Shown piece by piece: positions 49,309-58,496 of a stretch of DNA of 64,000 bases. Every line of letters starts with the position of its first letter. Position 1 is the stretch's first letter. A program made the translations under genes and the position numbers. The notes beneath the pieces were generated by a model. The model had not been told where the DNA came from and did no database searches. It was given only the letters and a program-made list of their open reading frames with translations. Origin of the DNA: Natranaeroarchaeum sp042663585. Its GTDB lineage: Archaea > Halobacteriota > Halobacteria > Halobacteriales > Natronoarchaeaceae. Location: assembly GCF_042663585.1 (NCBI RefSeq), contig NZ_JBHTAN010000006.1, positions 1,364,001 to 1,428,000 on the forward strand. The letters are read 5' to 3'.

Positions 49309-50454
49309 CTACAGGTAGCCTTCCGCGTCGAGGCGCTCGACAGCCTCCTCGATCCGCTCTTTGCTGTTTGCGTAAGAGATACGCGCATAGCCGGGCGTCC
49401 CGAACGCGCTTCCGGGCACCGTCGCGACGTGGGCGTCCTCGATTGCGCCCTCACACCACGCTTGATCATCGTCGTCGACAGGGACCATCATGTAGAACGC
49501 GCCGTCGGGTTCTGCGACGTCGACGCCGCGTTCGGCGAGCAGGTCGATCAGGAAGGTCCGACGCTCCGCGAACGCATCGACCATCTCCTCGACCGCCTCG
49601 TCAGTGTTTTCGAGCGCTTCGATTCCGGCGCGCTGGACGAAGTTGACGGCGGAGGAGACGGAGTGCGAGTGAAGCTTGCCCGCCTGGCCGATCAGTTCCT
49701 CCGGGCCGGCGACGTAGCCGAGGCGCCAGCCAGTCATCGAGTAGGCCTTCGAGAAGCCGTTGATCGTGACCGTGCGGCCTTCCATCCCATCCAGGGTTCC
49801 GAGGCTGGTCTGCTCGACGCCGTAGGTGATCTCCTTGTAGATCTCGTCGGCGATGACAGTGATGTCGTGTTCGACAGCGAGGTCACGGACACCCTCCAGC
49901 GCCGCGTCCGAGTAGACCGCACCGGTCGGGTTGCCGGGCGTGTTGACGACCAGCAGTTCGGTCTCGTCCGAGACGGCGTCGCCGAGGTCGTCGAGCGCCG
50001 GTTCGAGCGCGAAATCGTGCTCCGAGGTATCGACGCGGTTGAGCGACCCGCCAGCCATCTTCACCATCGCCTCGTAGGAGACCCACGCGGGGTCCAGCAG
50101 GACGACTTCCTCGCCGTCTTCGATCAGGGCCTGTACAGTCTCGTACAGCGCCATCTTCGCGCCGGGCGTTACGATGACGTTCTCGGTGCCGTACTGATCG
50201 AGGCCGTCGTCGTGGAGTTTGTCGGCGATTGCCTCTTTGAGTGCGGGAACGCCGTTCGAGGGCGCATAGCCGGTGTGACCGGCGTCCATCGCGGCTTTGC
50301 CCGCCTCGACGATGTTCTCGGGGGTCGGGAAGTCCGGTTCACCGACGCTCAGATCGACGACATCCGCGCCCTCGGCCTCGAGTTCGGTTGCGAGGTCGCT
50401 GATCGCGAGCGTCGCGCTCGGTTCGACACGTTCGACTCTGTCTGCGAAATCCAT
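49309..50454 (-). CDS. pyridoxal-phosphate aminotransferase, class I/II (aspartate type)
   Basis: A 381-residue fold-type I aminotransferase. The PLP lysine is in INGFSKAYSMTGWRLGYV, NPTG appears in NTPGNPTGAVY, and DEIYKEITYG and the C-terminal Arg in GYARISYA are present. It moves amino groups between amino acids and keto acids; aspartate is the most likely substrate by overall similarity. The start MDFADRVERVEPSATLAISD is well supported. The stop of ribH lies directly next to its start, so the two form an operon. Confidence 0.93.
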   Translation of the reverse strand: MDFADRVERVEPSATLAISDLATELEAEGADVVDLSVGEPDFPTPENIVEAGKAAMDAGHTGYAPSNGVPALKEAIADKLHDDGLDQYGTENVIVTPGAKMALYETVQALIEDGEEVVLLDPAWVSYEAMVKMAGGSLNRVDTSEHDFALEPALDDLGDAVSDETELLVVNTPGNPTGAVYSDAALEGVRDLAVEHDITVIADEIYKEITYGVEQTSLGTLDGMEGRTVTINGFSKAYSMTGWRLGYVAGPEELIGQAGKLHSHSVSSAVNFVQRAGIEALENTDEAVEEMVDAFAERRTFLIDLLAERGVDVAEPDGAFYMMVPVDDDDQAWCEGAIEDAHVATVPGSAFGTPGYARISYANSKERIEEAVERLDAEGYL

Positions 50455-50865
50455 TTATAGGTCCTCCAGTTCGGTTGCGAGATCGATCGCACTTTCGATT
50501 GCTCGTGCACCGTAGTCGGTACGCGCTCGGGCCTCGTCGGCGCTCTGGCCGGGGCCAGTAATACCCATCGTGACCGGCGTATCCCGGTCAAGACTGACGT
50601 CGGTGAGTTTCTGGGCCGCCGCGGCCCCGATCACGTCGTCGTGATCGGTGTCGCCGGTGATAATCGCACCGAGGACCGCGACGGCGTCGATCTCCTCTCG
50701 GCGAGCCAGTTTGTCCGCCGCCAGCGGCGTGTCGTACGCGCCGGGGACTTCGATCTCCGTAGCGATATCGACCCCCGCTTCCTCGGCGGCCGACCGTGCC
50801 GACGCAGCCATCTCCTCGGTGACCGGAGCGTTGAACGTCGCGACCACCAGGCCGAGCGTTACCAT
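50455..50865 (-). CDS. ribH: 6,7-dimethyl-8-ribityllumazine synthase
   Basis: A 136-residue enzyme of riboflavin synthesis that joins the pyrimidine dione and dihydroxybutanone phosphate. FNAPVTEEM at the N-terminus, VPGAYDTPLA, AVLGAIITGDTDHDDVIG and the VTMGITGP segment match the short archaeal type. ATG 50865 (MVTLGLVVATFN) begins the first strand; the frame upstream is shadow. A TATA-like cttttagg lies about 25 nt upstream. Stop adjoins the aminotransferase start. Confidence 0.95.
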   Translation of the reverse strand: MVTLGLVVATFNAPVTEEMAASARSAAEEAGVDIATEIEVPGAYDTPLAADKLARREEIDAVAVLGAIITGDTDHDDVIGAAAAQKLTDVSLDRDTPVTMGITGPGQSADEARARTDYGARAIESAIDLATELEDL

Positions 50866-50886
50866 ATGCTCCGGGTAGTCTCGGCA

Positions 50887-50894
50887 CCTAAAAG
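50887..50894 (-). promoter_or_regulatory. putative TATA element of ribH
   Basis: On the minus strand cttttagg is centred 25 nt before the ATG at 50865. Confidence 0.4.
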
Positions 50895-51024
50895 AACTAC
50901 CGTTCCAGTGTCGAATCGTGGGAACGATAATCGGCGACGGCCGAGCGATGAGTTCCCGCCAGTCATCGGGACCACGGACCAGACGCCCGAGCAATTAGTA
51001 CCGTGGGGGAGAAAGGACCTGTCG

Positions 51025-52281
51025 ATGGACGCTCAGGAGCTTCGAAAGTATGCCGAGCAGACGAGAGAGCGAGTGGCCACGACTACCTCGCTCTCGGAAC
51101 GGAACACCCAGCTCCGACTGGTCCAGCCGTTTCTCGAGACGCTTGGCTGGTCACTGGATCGGATCGTCGCCGAGTACGAGTTCGCCGACGCCAGGGGGGA
51201 ATCGGTCAATTTCGCACTCCTCGTCGAGAAGGTGCCCGAAATCGTCGTAGAGACGCGAGCGTGTAGCGAGGACCTGCGCGAAGCAGACGTCGAGGCATTG
51301 GGATCGGTCCTGCTCGGCACCGACGTCGACTGGGGGATTCTCACGAACGGCCGACAGTTCGTGTTTGCTGGGGTCGACGAGACAGGAACGCTCGAACGAC
51401 GACCCGTAGAACTAGACGGACTCCCCGACCGGATGGACGTGGTGTCGCGATACACGGAGCAGGTGGCATCGAGACGAGTCGAGCGGCGCAAAGAGCGATA
51501 CAGTACCGCAGTAGAACGGCTTGAAGGCGACCGGCAGGCGATCCAAAACGCTCTCACCGAGCGCCTCGTCGCAACGACCGGCGACGACGTCGCTCCGATG
51601 GTCGAGGAGGCAACCGAACGCTTCCTCGACGACCTACTGGATGCGTTTCGCGAACGCCAGGGCAACACCACAGAGCATCAGAGGAACGGAACAGAGATCG
51701 ACTCGGTTACTGATTCACCGAGCATCGCCGCTGTCCGGCCTGATACCGCAGGTACGGAACAGAACGCTCAGGAAGTGAGTGAAGACGAGAAGCGCGAGCA
51801 CGACGAACAATCGGCGAGCGCCCAGAGCGTCGCCGACATCGACGAGCTAGAAACCCCGGAGATAGGGAGCGAGAGCCCCCCAGAGAGGGACAGCGAGAGA
51901 AACATAGGGATAGACAGCGAGGGCAATCGTGAACTCGCACTCGATGTCGAGCGCGAAGAGGAGTTTGTCGTCCGATTTTTCGACGGACGCACTTCCGTCG
52001 GCGCAGTCGGTCATCGGAACGCGGCGACCGCGACCCGACTGGCGGTGGAGTACCTGCTAGAACACCGGCAGTTGGAGGGGAGCATCTCGCTTCCATGGGG
52101 ACCGGAGTCGGAGGAGCCGATGGTTCGGCACGGCGACAGCGGGTCATCGATCACGATGGAGAACGGATGGCAACTGGACGCGTCGTGTTCGGTGCCGACA
52201 GCGCGCGCTGCCATCGAAGCGCTCGCCGACGAGTCGGGACTGCGAACGATGTTTCAAGGGGATTGGTCGGACGGCGAGTAA
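51025..52281 (+). CDS. orphan protein with HsdR-N-like (type I restriction R) domain
   Basis: A 418-residue protein. Residues 1-115 match the N-terminal nuclease-like domain of type I restriction R subunits (SERNTQLRLVQPFLETLGW, then EIVVETRACSEDLR and GILTNGRQFVFAG). Residues 125-300 are charged, coiled-coil-like and disordered. The C-terminus (315-418) is a separate mixed domain (VVRFFDGRTSVGAVGH). No methylase, specificity or helicase gene is adjacent. ATG 51025 follows a purine-rich gggggagaaagg. It may be a DNA-repair or defence accessory; function not known. Confidence 0.8.
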   Translation: MDAQELRKYAEQTRERVATTTSLSERNTQLRLVQPFLETLGWSLDRIVAEYEFADARGESVNFALLVEKVPEIVVETRACSEDLREADVEALGSVLLGTDVDWGILTNGRQFVFAGVDETGTLERRPVELDGLPDRMDVVSRYTEQVASRRVERRKERYSTAVERLEGDRQAIQNALTERLVATTGDDVAPMVEEATERFLDDLLDAFRERQGNTTEHQRNGTEIDSVTDSPSIAAVRPDTAGTEQNAQEVSEDEKREHDEQSASAQSVADIDELETPEIGSESPPERDSERNIGIDSEGNRELALDVEREEEFVVRFFDGRTSVGAVGHRNAATATRLAVEYLLEHRQLEGSISLPWGPESEEPMVRHGDSGSSITMENGWQLDASCSVPTARAAIEALADESGLRTMFQGDWSDGE

Positions 52282-52292
52282 CTCGTTCCCGG

Positions 52293-52409
52293 TTAGAGAG
52301 CCCCGAAGTACAGCAGGAGCAACATCGGGGTAAGCATCAGCACGACCCCGAGTAGCATTTTGATCCCGACCAGCTGCGCCACCTTTATTGATGCACTGAA
52401 CGCGCCCAT
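52293..52409 (-). CDS. 38-residue single-helix membrane microprotein
   Basis: A small ORF (ATG 52409, TAA 52293-52295): MGAFSASIKVAQLVGIKM is followed by a strongly hydrophobic LLGVVLMLTPMLLLLYFGAL segment. The ORF fills the gap between larger genes, and an AT-rich aaataaaaa box lies about 26 nt upstream on the minus strand, as for the leaderless genes around it. It would be a one-helix integral protein. I cannot name a family, and expression is not shown. Confidence 0.65.
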   Translation of the reverse strand: MGAFSASIKVAQLVGIKMLLGVVLMLTPMLLLLYFGAL

Positions 52410-52430
52410 AATTACACGTTCTGTTCCTTC

Positions 52431-52439
52431 TTTTTATTT
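52431..52439 (-). promoter_or_regulatory. putative TATA element of the membrane microprotein
   Basis: On the minus strand aaataaaaa is centred about 26 nt before the ATG at 52409. Confidence 0.35.
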
Positions 52440-52598
52440 GTTTCTATATAGAGCAATTTATAGATTGAAAGTAAATATTATACAAGAGAAGGGAGTTTTT
52501 GAACGGCTAACTGCCGTGGATAGATGGCAAGACATCGATGCCGGTAATGGACGGGTGATGACGATGGATACTACCGTCCACGATACCTCTTATCGTGT

Positions 52599-53588
52599 AT
52601 GCACATGCTTCTCGACGGCGAGTGGACGCGAACAGCGTTCGAATCGAACGACGATTCAGGCGCGTTCCAGCGCCAGGAGACATCGTTTCGCGACCGGGTA
52701 TCGAATTCGCCGGACGCCAAATTCCCCGCTGAGGCAGGGCGCTATCACCTGTACGTCAGCAAGGCCTGTCCCTGGGCACACCGGACACTGCTCACGAGAG
52801 CGCTCAAGGGACTCGGAGACGTCATCTCCATCGACGTCGTTGATCCGATCCGAATCGCCGACGGGTGGCGGTTCTCGCCGGACAAAGACGACTGTACGCC
52901 GGATACAGTGAACGGAGCAGACTATCTCCGGGACGTCTACACGGCGGCCGACGAGGACTTTACCGGGCGCGTGACAGTCCCCGTCCTCTGGGACAAGGAG
53001 CGCGAAACCATCGTCAACAACGAGTCCGCAGAGATTATGCGGATGCTCGACACCGCGTTTCACGACCTCGGCGAGAAAGACGTCGACCTGTACCCCGAAG
53101 GCTACCACGACGAGGTCGACCGCATCATCGACGCCATCTACGAGCCGATCAACAACGGCGTCTACCGTGCTGGCTTCGCCAAATCACAGGAGGCCCACGA
53201 GCAAGCTATCGAGGAGCTATTCAACGCGCTCGATCACTGGGACGACGTGCTGTCCGACCAGCGCTACCTCGCGGGCGACGTGCTGACCGAGGCCGATATC
53301 GCCATGTTCACGACGCTCGTCCGGTTCGACGAGGTGTACAACACCCACTTCAAGTGTAACGTCGCCCGGATCACCGACTACGAGCATCTCTGGGGCTACC
53401 TCCGCGACCTCTATCAGCTACCGGGCGTCGCCGAGACGGTGAACATGGACCACATCAAACACCACTACTACCGCACCCACGACGATGTGAACCCGACGGG
53501 TCTCGTCCCCGTCGGCCCTGCCCCGGACTTCGAGTCACCACACGACCGCGACGAACTCCCAGGCGAACCGCCGGAAGCACTCCAGTAA
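52599..53588 (+). CDS. glutathionyl-hydroquinone-reductase-like GST protein
   Basis: A 329-residue protein of the YqjG/ECM4 branch. The catalytic cysteine is Cys57 in LYVSKACPWAHRTLL, and the family segments TVPVLWDKE, NNESAEIMRMLD and YLAGDVLTEADIAMF are present. In bacteria the enzymes remove glutathione from quinones. Haloarchaea use gamma-glutamylcysteine instead of glutathione, so that thiol is the likely partner (inference). ATG 52605 (MLLDGEW) is an alternative start. Confidence 0.93.
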   Translation: MHMLLDGEWTRTAFESNDDSGAFQRQETSFRDRVSNSPDAKFPAEAGRYHLYVSKACPWAHRTLLTRALKGLGDVISIDVVDPIRIADGWRFSPDKDDCTPDTVNGADYLRDVYTAADEDFTGRVTVPVLWDKERETIVNNESAEIMRMLDTAFHDLGEKDVDLYPEGYHDEVDRIIDAIYEPINNGVYRAGFAKSQEAHEQAIEELFNALDHWDDVLSDQRYLAGDVLTEADIAMFTTLVRFDEVYNTHFKCNVARITDYEHLWGYLRDLYQLPGVAETVNMDHIKHHYYRTHDDVNPTGLVPVGPAPDFESPHDRDELPGEPPEALQ

Positions 53589-53658
53589 GACGCCGCCGCG
53601 CAGAGGCGTCGTACCACTCTCCACACGTTTTTGTACGGAGCCGCGGCGACGGTACCGC

Positions 53659-55335
53659 GTGGCTCGGAAGGATCGACGGCATAGCACACTCGCAATCATA
53701 CTCATAGCCGTACTGTTGAGCGCCGCGACAGCGTCTGCTGGGATAGTATCCGCGTCGGCGGCAATGGAGGCGGAGAACTCCACAGCACCGGAGTGGGAAA
53801 CCGCCACCACAGAACAGCCACGGATCGTGGAACTGTACCCCAATCCGGTCGCAGACGGCAACGTCGGCGAGTTCGTCGCGATCGAGTTCCCCAGCGAGAC
53901 GGACCCACAGGGGTTAGCGCTTCACGACGACGGCCGGCAGGAAGCACGGCTTCCCGAAACGACGCTCGACGGAACGGTCGTGTTCAGCCACGACCCTGCG
54001 GAAACGCGAACACACACAGACCACGAGGTGTACCCGCTCGACGGCCACATCCAGTTCGCCGAGAACGGCGAGACGGTGACGCTTCGCCGGAACGGCACCG
54101 TCGTCGATAGCGTTCAGTACGACCGTGCGGCGGAAACGGAGCTATGGGAACGAGACGGCGACACCAAGGGGTCCTGGAGGCCGGTCGAAGCAACCGATCT
54201 CGACCCGGCAAGAGTCGGGGGCGGTGAAGCGACCGTGTTCGTCCTGCCGGACGCGTCCGACCGTCCCGTCGGATTGATCGAGGACGCCGACGAGCGGATC
54301 ATGCTCGCCGCATACACCTACTCCGACGCGCGCATCACCGATGCACTGCTAGATGCCCACGAGCGCGGCGTCGACGTACAGGTCGCTGTCGAGGCGTCTC
54401 CGGTCGGCGGCACGACCGAACGCTCGGCGGCGCAACTGGACGAGTTAACCGCCGCCGGCATCGATGTGGTGGCATTCGGCGGCGATACAGCACGCTATCG
54501 GTTTCATCATGCGAAGTTCGCCGTCGTTGACGACGAGGCACTCGTTATGACCGAAAACTGGAAGCCCTCGGGCACCGGCGGCCAGTCGAATCGGGGCTGG
54601 GGCGTCGTCACACACGACGGGCCGACTGCGGACGCGATAGCGGACGTGTTCGTGGCCGACCTGGGGGCCAGCGATTCGATCCCCTGGGCCACGTATCGTG
54701 ATTCCGTCGCCCCCGTCGAAGAGCCAGCCACAGCAGGGACGTACCCGGCCGAGTTCAACCCCGAACGCGTCCCTCTCCAGGAGACCACCGTCCTGACGGC
54801 ACCCGACAACGCCGAGACCGAGATCCGCCGGGAGATCCAGGACGCTGAGGAATCGATCCGCCTCACGCAGATGTCGATCGGTGGTCGGGACGACCCGCTG
54901 CTCCGGGAAGCGCTCGACGCAGCACGCCGGGGCGTCGAACTCCGGATCCTCCTCTCCAGTGCGTGGTACGCCGAAGAGGAAAACGCCGCACTCCGGGCAT
55001 GGCTCGACGACCTCGCTGCCGACGAAAACCTCGATATCGAGGTCCGACTGGCGGACCCCGGCGGGCGCTACGAGAAGCTACACACCAAAGGCGTCGTCGT
55101 GGACTCGGAAACGGTCATCCTGGGCAGCATCAACTGGAACACCCACTCATTACGAGAAAACAGGGAACTGGCACTGGTACTCGACGGGGAGGAGGTCGGC
55201 TCATATTACGCCGACGTGTTCGATGCGGATTGGGCCGGCCTCGTCTGGCGGTTCCCCATCGGATTGGGAGTCGTTCTGGTAGTTACCGGGGTCGGAACGG
55301 CGGAGACAGCGCGGCGACGCCTCGCCTTCGAGTAG
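53659..55335 (+). CDS. exported phospholipase-D-like protein with lamin-tail-like domain
   Basis: A 558-residue protein that starts at GTG. The signal peptide spans 1-35. Residues 55-165 resemble a lamin-tail domain (RIVELYPNPV, GEFVAIEFPS, VVFSHD). Two phospholipase D modules follow, with HxK motifs HHAKFAVVD (283-291) and HTKGVVVD (475-482), each followed by an Asn (MTEN, GSINWN), so both catalytic halves are complete. A helix near 527-547 anchors the C-terminus. It probably hydrolyses or transfers phosphodiesters (lipid or DNA) outside the cell; substrate unknown. Confidence 0.9.
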   Translation: MARKDRRHSTLAIILIAVLLSAATASAGIVSASAAMEAENSTAPEWETATTEQPRIVELYPNPVADGNVGEFVAIEFPSETDPQGLALHDDGRQEARLPETTLDGTVVFSHDPAETRTHTDHEVYPLDGHIQFAENGETVTLRRNGTVVDSVQYDRAAETELWERDGDTKGSWRPVEATDLDPARVGGGEATVFVLPDASDRPVGLIEDADERIMLAAYTYSDARITDALLDAHERGVDVQVAVEASPVGGTTERSAAQLDELTAAGIDVVAFGGDTARYRFHHAKFAVVDDEALVMTENWKPSGTGGQSNRGWGVVTHDGPTADAIADVFVADLGASDSIPWATYRDSVAPVEEPATAGTYPAEFNPERVPLQETTVLTAPDNAETEIRREIQDAEESIRLTQMSIGGRDDPLLREALDAARRGVELRILLSSAWYAEEENAALRAWLDDLAADENLDIEVRLADPGGRYEKLHTKGVVVDSETVILGSINWNTHSLRENRELALVLDGEEVGSYYADVFDADWAGLVWRFPIGLGVVLVVTGVGTAETARRRLAFE

Positions 55336-55342
55336 CCCGGAT

Positions 55343-57241
55343 TCAGACCGAAGACTTCGTGCTGCTGAGTGCTTCGTCGATCTCCGCCTCGGACATCTTC
55401 TCGACGAGTGAGTCCAGAACCTCCTCACGCCGCCCTTTGACGAACTTGATCGAACCGACGACGAGGTGGCCGCCGCCGCTGACACCGCCGCCGACGATCT
55501 CTTCGTCGAGTTCCGTGACCATCCGCGGGATGTCCAGTCGGACCCCGTCGCTGCGGAGTACCGAGAAGTCGGGGCCGTAGCCGATGGTGATCACCGGATC
55601 GCCGGTTTCCTCGACCTTGTGGTCGTGGATCGCACCGGTCGTGTTCCCCGGAGCGGGGTACGTAAACCGGTGCGTGTCGTTCTCGACGTCGATCCGATAG
55701 AGATGTGCACCGTTATCGAGACGCTCGTGCTCGACGTGTGGCAACGCTGCCTCTAGCTGCTCGTCGATCTCGCCACGGGATTTCTCCGCGAGGAAATCGA
55801 CCAGTTCGTGGTGTTTCTCCTCGTCCTCACAGCCGACGTTGAGGGCGTCGTTGACGAGATGGCGACCGGAGTCGTAGCGGAGCCAGTGTGCGGCATAGTC
55901 CAGCGCCTCCCCGACGTCTTTCAGGTCGTCAGAATCGTAGCCGACTTCTCCAGCCAGTTCGAGGTAGTCGTCCATCGCATCGGCGGCCGAGCGGTCTGAG
56001 ATCCCGGCGACTGCGGGGACGTGCCGAAGCTCGTCGGTCAGGTCCGGGTCGATCATCCGAGCGAGTTCGACACACATCATGCCGGTCGTGATCCGGTAGT
56101 CCTCGTCGTAGAGATACGGATTGACGTGCTCGGTCAGGAGTGGCTCGACCGCCTCGGGATCCGGATGGTGGTGGTCCAGCACGACGATTGGGATGTCGTA
56201 GTGTCGAAGCGTCTCGTAGGCCGGTGTGTCCTCTTCGGTGCTGCCGTTGTCCAGCATGAGCAACAGGGGGAGCTTCTGGCCGTGACGCTCGCGGTCTTCG
56301 AGCGCGAAGTTCAGATCCCGTGTCGCGTCTTCCATCTCGTAGAACGGTGCTTTGCTCGGGAGCCGTTTGAACAGGTGTCGTTTGGCCTCCGGATCCTCGT
56401 GAACTTCCTCGATAAATCGTTCGAGCGCCAGTTCGACCGGGACGCTGGCACACATGCCGTCACCGTCTGCGTGGTGCCGGATCCTGATCGGCCGCCCTTC
56501 GAGCACGGTCCGCCGGAGTAGCCGCGCAACCGATTCGAGATCCGGTCGTAGCTTGTCGAACGCGGGCCAATCGATGAGTGGATCCACGTCCGCCGGGGCC
56601 GCACGCTCCTCAACGGCGGCCTCTAGCCGCGCTTCGACCTCGTCGGCCTCCTCGTCGAGGACCGTCAGCGAGTCTGCTTCGATCTGGATCGCACCTTCAC
56701 GGTGTTCGGGTGTCCCGCTGATACGGACGTAATCGTCGACTGAGACGTCCGGATACGCGCGGACCCCAGCCGACTCGAAGATCGCACAGGGGACGATACC
56801 GCTTTCATCGCGCACGTGAAAGAGTGTCGGCCCGCCGGTCTGTTTGATCTGCACGACCTGCCCAGCCAGATACACGGTGTTACCGACCTTGTCCTCTAGC
56901 TCGTCGACGGTCGTGATATCGTAATCGTGAGAGATGGTCTGCAGGTCGTACTCGTCGATATCAACCGAACGGAAGGAGACGTCGCCGTTCTCTCGCACTT
57001 GGTCGAGGTCGACGACCAGTTCGTCGCCGACTTCGTAGTCGCCGTCGAGTTTCGATTCGTGAACGAGCCCGGAGACGAACTCCGAGATGTCGACGAAGAC
57101 GCCGTACTCGACGACGCCGTTGACCGTCCCGAGATACAGACCGTCCTCCTCCACGTCGTCGAGCGTACACTCCGGGTCGAGATCGTAGACGACGGGTGAC
57201 TGATCCGCATCACCCGTGCTGGTTGTCTCGTCGTCAGTCAT
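55343..57241 (-). CDS. DHH-family phosphoesterase with S1 and OB domains (RecJ-like)
   Basis: A 632-residue protein. Residues 30-95 are an S1 domain (GLYLGTVNGVVEYGVFVDIS), and 120-200 an OB-fold (VYLAGQVVQIKQTGGPTLFH). The DHH part has HHADGDG (256-262), DNGST (331-335) and DHHHPDP (356-362); DHHA1 near the C-terminus ends with a GGGH-type stretch (about 587-595). The family includes RecJ-like nucleases (GAN) and phosphodiesterases. ATG 57241 or 57244 is the start; the frame upstream is shadow. Whether it acts on DNA, RNA or oligonucleotides cannot be told. Confidence 0.92.
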   Translation of the reverse strand: MTDDETTSTGDADQSPVVYDLDPECTLDDVEEDGLYLGTVNGVVEYGVFVDISEFVSGLVHESKLDGDYEVGDELVVDLDQVRENGDVSFRSVDIDEYDLQTISHDYDITTVDELEDKVGNTVYLAGQVVQIKQTGGPTLFHVRDESGIVPCAIFESAGVRAYPDVSVDDYVRISGTPEHREGAIQIEADSLTVLDEEADEVEARLEAAVEERAAPADVDPLIDWPAFDKLRPDLESVARLLRRTVLEGRPIRIRHHADGDGMCASVPVELALERFIEEVHEDPEAKRHLFKRLPSKAPFYEMEDATRDLNFALEDRERHGQKLPLLLMLDNGSTEEDTPAYETLRHYDIPIVVLDHHHPDPEAVEPLLTEHVNPYLYDEDYRITTGMMCVELARMIDPDLTDELRHVPAVAGISDRSAADAMDDYLELAGEVGYDSDDLKDVGEALDYAAHWLRYDSGRHLVNDALNVGCEDEEKHHELVDFLAEKSRGEIDEQLEAALPHVEHERLDNGAHLYRIDVENDTHRFTYPAPGNTTGAIHDHKVEETGDPVITIGYGPDFSVLRSDGVRLDIPRMVTELDEEIVGGGVSGGGHLVVGSIKFVKGRREEVLDSLVEKMSEAEIDEALSSTKSSV

Positions 57242-57326
57242 CATTATCGAAAAAATGGCAACGAGCGTGTAAAACGCTTTGCAACTCGCTCGAACGGTAC
57301 GACCCGTCAGAGCGGCGATACGGCTC

Positions 57327-58430
57327 TCAGTCTTCGAGCGAAAACTCGACCGGATCGATATCGAGGAACGCAGTCTCGTAGCCGTCGTGTCGTAACACTC
57401 CCGGCGGGGCAGTGACGTCAATCCGAACAGTATCCACCGTTTCGAGTGACTCTGCAGCCAGCCCGTAATGAAAGTCGACTTGGGGGTCGAGAGCGGCCGA
57501 GAGCTGCTCGTCGGAAAAGACCGCCTCGCCGTCCCGGAATCCCGTCGCAGTCAGCGACATTTCCGGCAGTGGGACGCGGTTGTACGGTGTCCGAAGGGAT
57601 ATCAGGAGATACGGCCTCACGTCGAAGCGCGAGCCTCCATCGACGAGGCTTGCCGCAAAGACGGCATCACTACTGCTGGCGGTCCCCAGAGACCTTCCCG
57701 GGAGTGTATCGGGAGCAGGGACAACCGATACGGGGGCGTGCATATCGTGTTCGTCGTGCCCACCGTCCTCGCCACCCTCTCTACCGTTCATCAGCGGCGC
57801 GGCGTCACGCCGACCGCGTTCTGACTCGTCGTACTCCTCGAAGGAGAGGTCGTAGATGTCGTCAACGTCGTACTCGAACTCGATTTCCGTAGTTGCAGTC
57901 TCGCGGAGCCGGTCTTCTAGATCACCAACCAGACGTTCGTTTATTGGCGCCGTCCGAACCTCGGCTGTGTAGGTTCCTTTACCGGCGAGTTGCACGTTGT
58001 CACCGTAGTGGAATCCCATCCGCTGGGAGATCATCGCCCACGGGCGAAGCGAGGTTACCAGTGAACCGGCCGAGTAGATGTCGACCTGTGGTTCGGCGGG
58101 CAACACCGTCCCCGTCTCACGGTCCCAGATGGTGACCATCAGATGCATGGCGTCGGACTCCTGAACGTCCACCCGTTTCGTCCCCGCTTCAGTAATGTTG
58201 TAAAACCGATGTGGAAACGTGTACTGAAGCGCGAACCCGTAGTCGCCGCTATGGCTCACGCCATAGGTCGCCATTTCCTCGGCACCAGCAGGGAGGTAAA
58301 CAGCATCGGGCCGGTCTTCGACGACCGGGATACTCTGCCAGACGGATTCGGTTTCGAGGACACCCAGACAGCCGGCGACGCTGGCACTGCCGACAGCGAG
58401 GCCTGCCTGTAGTAGTGTCCGTCGCTTCAT
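57327..58430 (-). CDS. exported lipoprotein similar to P19/Tpd iron-transport proteins
   Basis: A 367-residue lipoprotein. The Tat-like signal is MKRRTLLQAGLAVGSASVAG with lipobox Cys21. The N-terminal half (DAMHLMVTIWDRETGTVLP, HYGDNVQL) is compatible with periplasmic P19-type iron or copper-binding beta sandwiches. A His/Asp-rich insert (GGHDEHDMHAP) lies near residue 225, and the C-terminal half (about 245-365) is a second beta domain. A metal role is suggested, but membrane transport partners are not adjacent. Recognised as DUF7350-like from memory. Confidence 0.75.
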   Translation of the reverse strand: MKRRTLLQAGLAVGSASVAGCLGVLETESVWQSIPVVEDRPDAVYLPAGAEEMATYGVSHSGDYGFALQYTFPHRFYNITEAGTKRVDVQESDAMHLMVTIWDRETGTVLPAEPQVDIYSAGSLVTSLRPWAMISQRMGFHYGDNVQLAGKGTYTAEVRTAPINERLVGDLEDRLRETATTEIEFEYDVDDIYDLSFEEYDESERGRRDAAPLMNGREGGEDGGHDEHDMHAPVSVVPAPDTLPGRSLGTASSSDAVFAASLVDGGSRFDVRPYLLISLRTPYNRVPLPEMSLTATGFRDGEAVFSDEQLSAALDPQVDFHYGLAAESLETVDTVRIDVTAPPGVLRHDGYETAFLDIDPVEFSLED

Positions 58431-58496
58431 ATTTGAGAGTCAGAAGTGTGGGGTATTACAACTTCCGCTCTGCGGGAACGGAGAGCCTACAGCACT

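Larger units (their letters stand above)
52282..52598. other. short-gene and AT-rich promoter region
   Basis: About 310 bases between the HsdR-N-like gene and the GST-like gene. The left part holds the small membrane ORF at 52293-52409. The region 52410-52500 is AT-rich and fits a divergent promoter. Nothing else is recognised. Confidence 0.6.
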
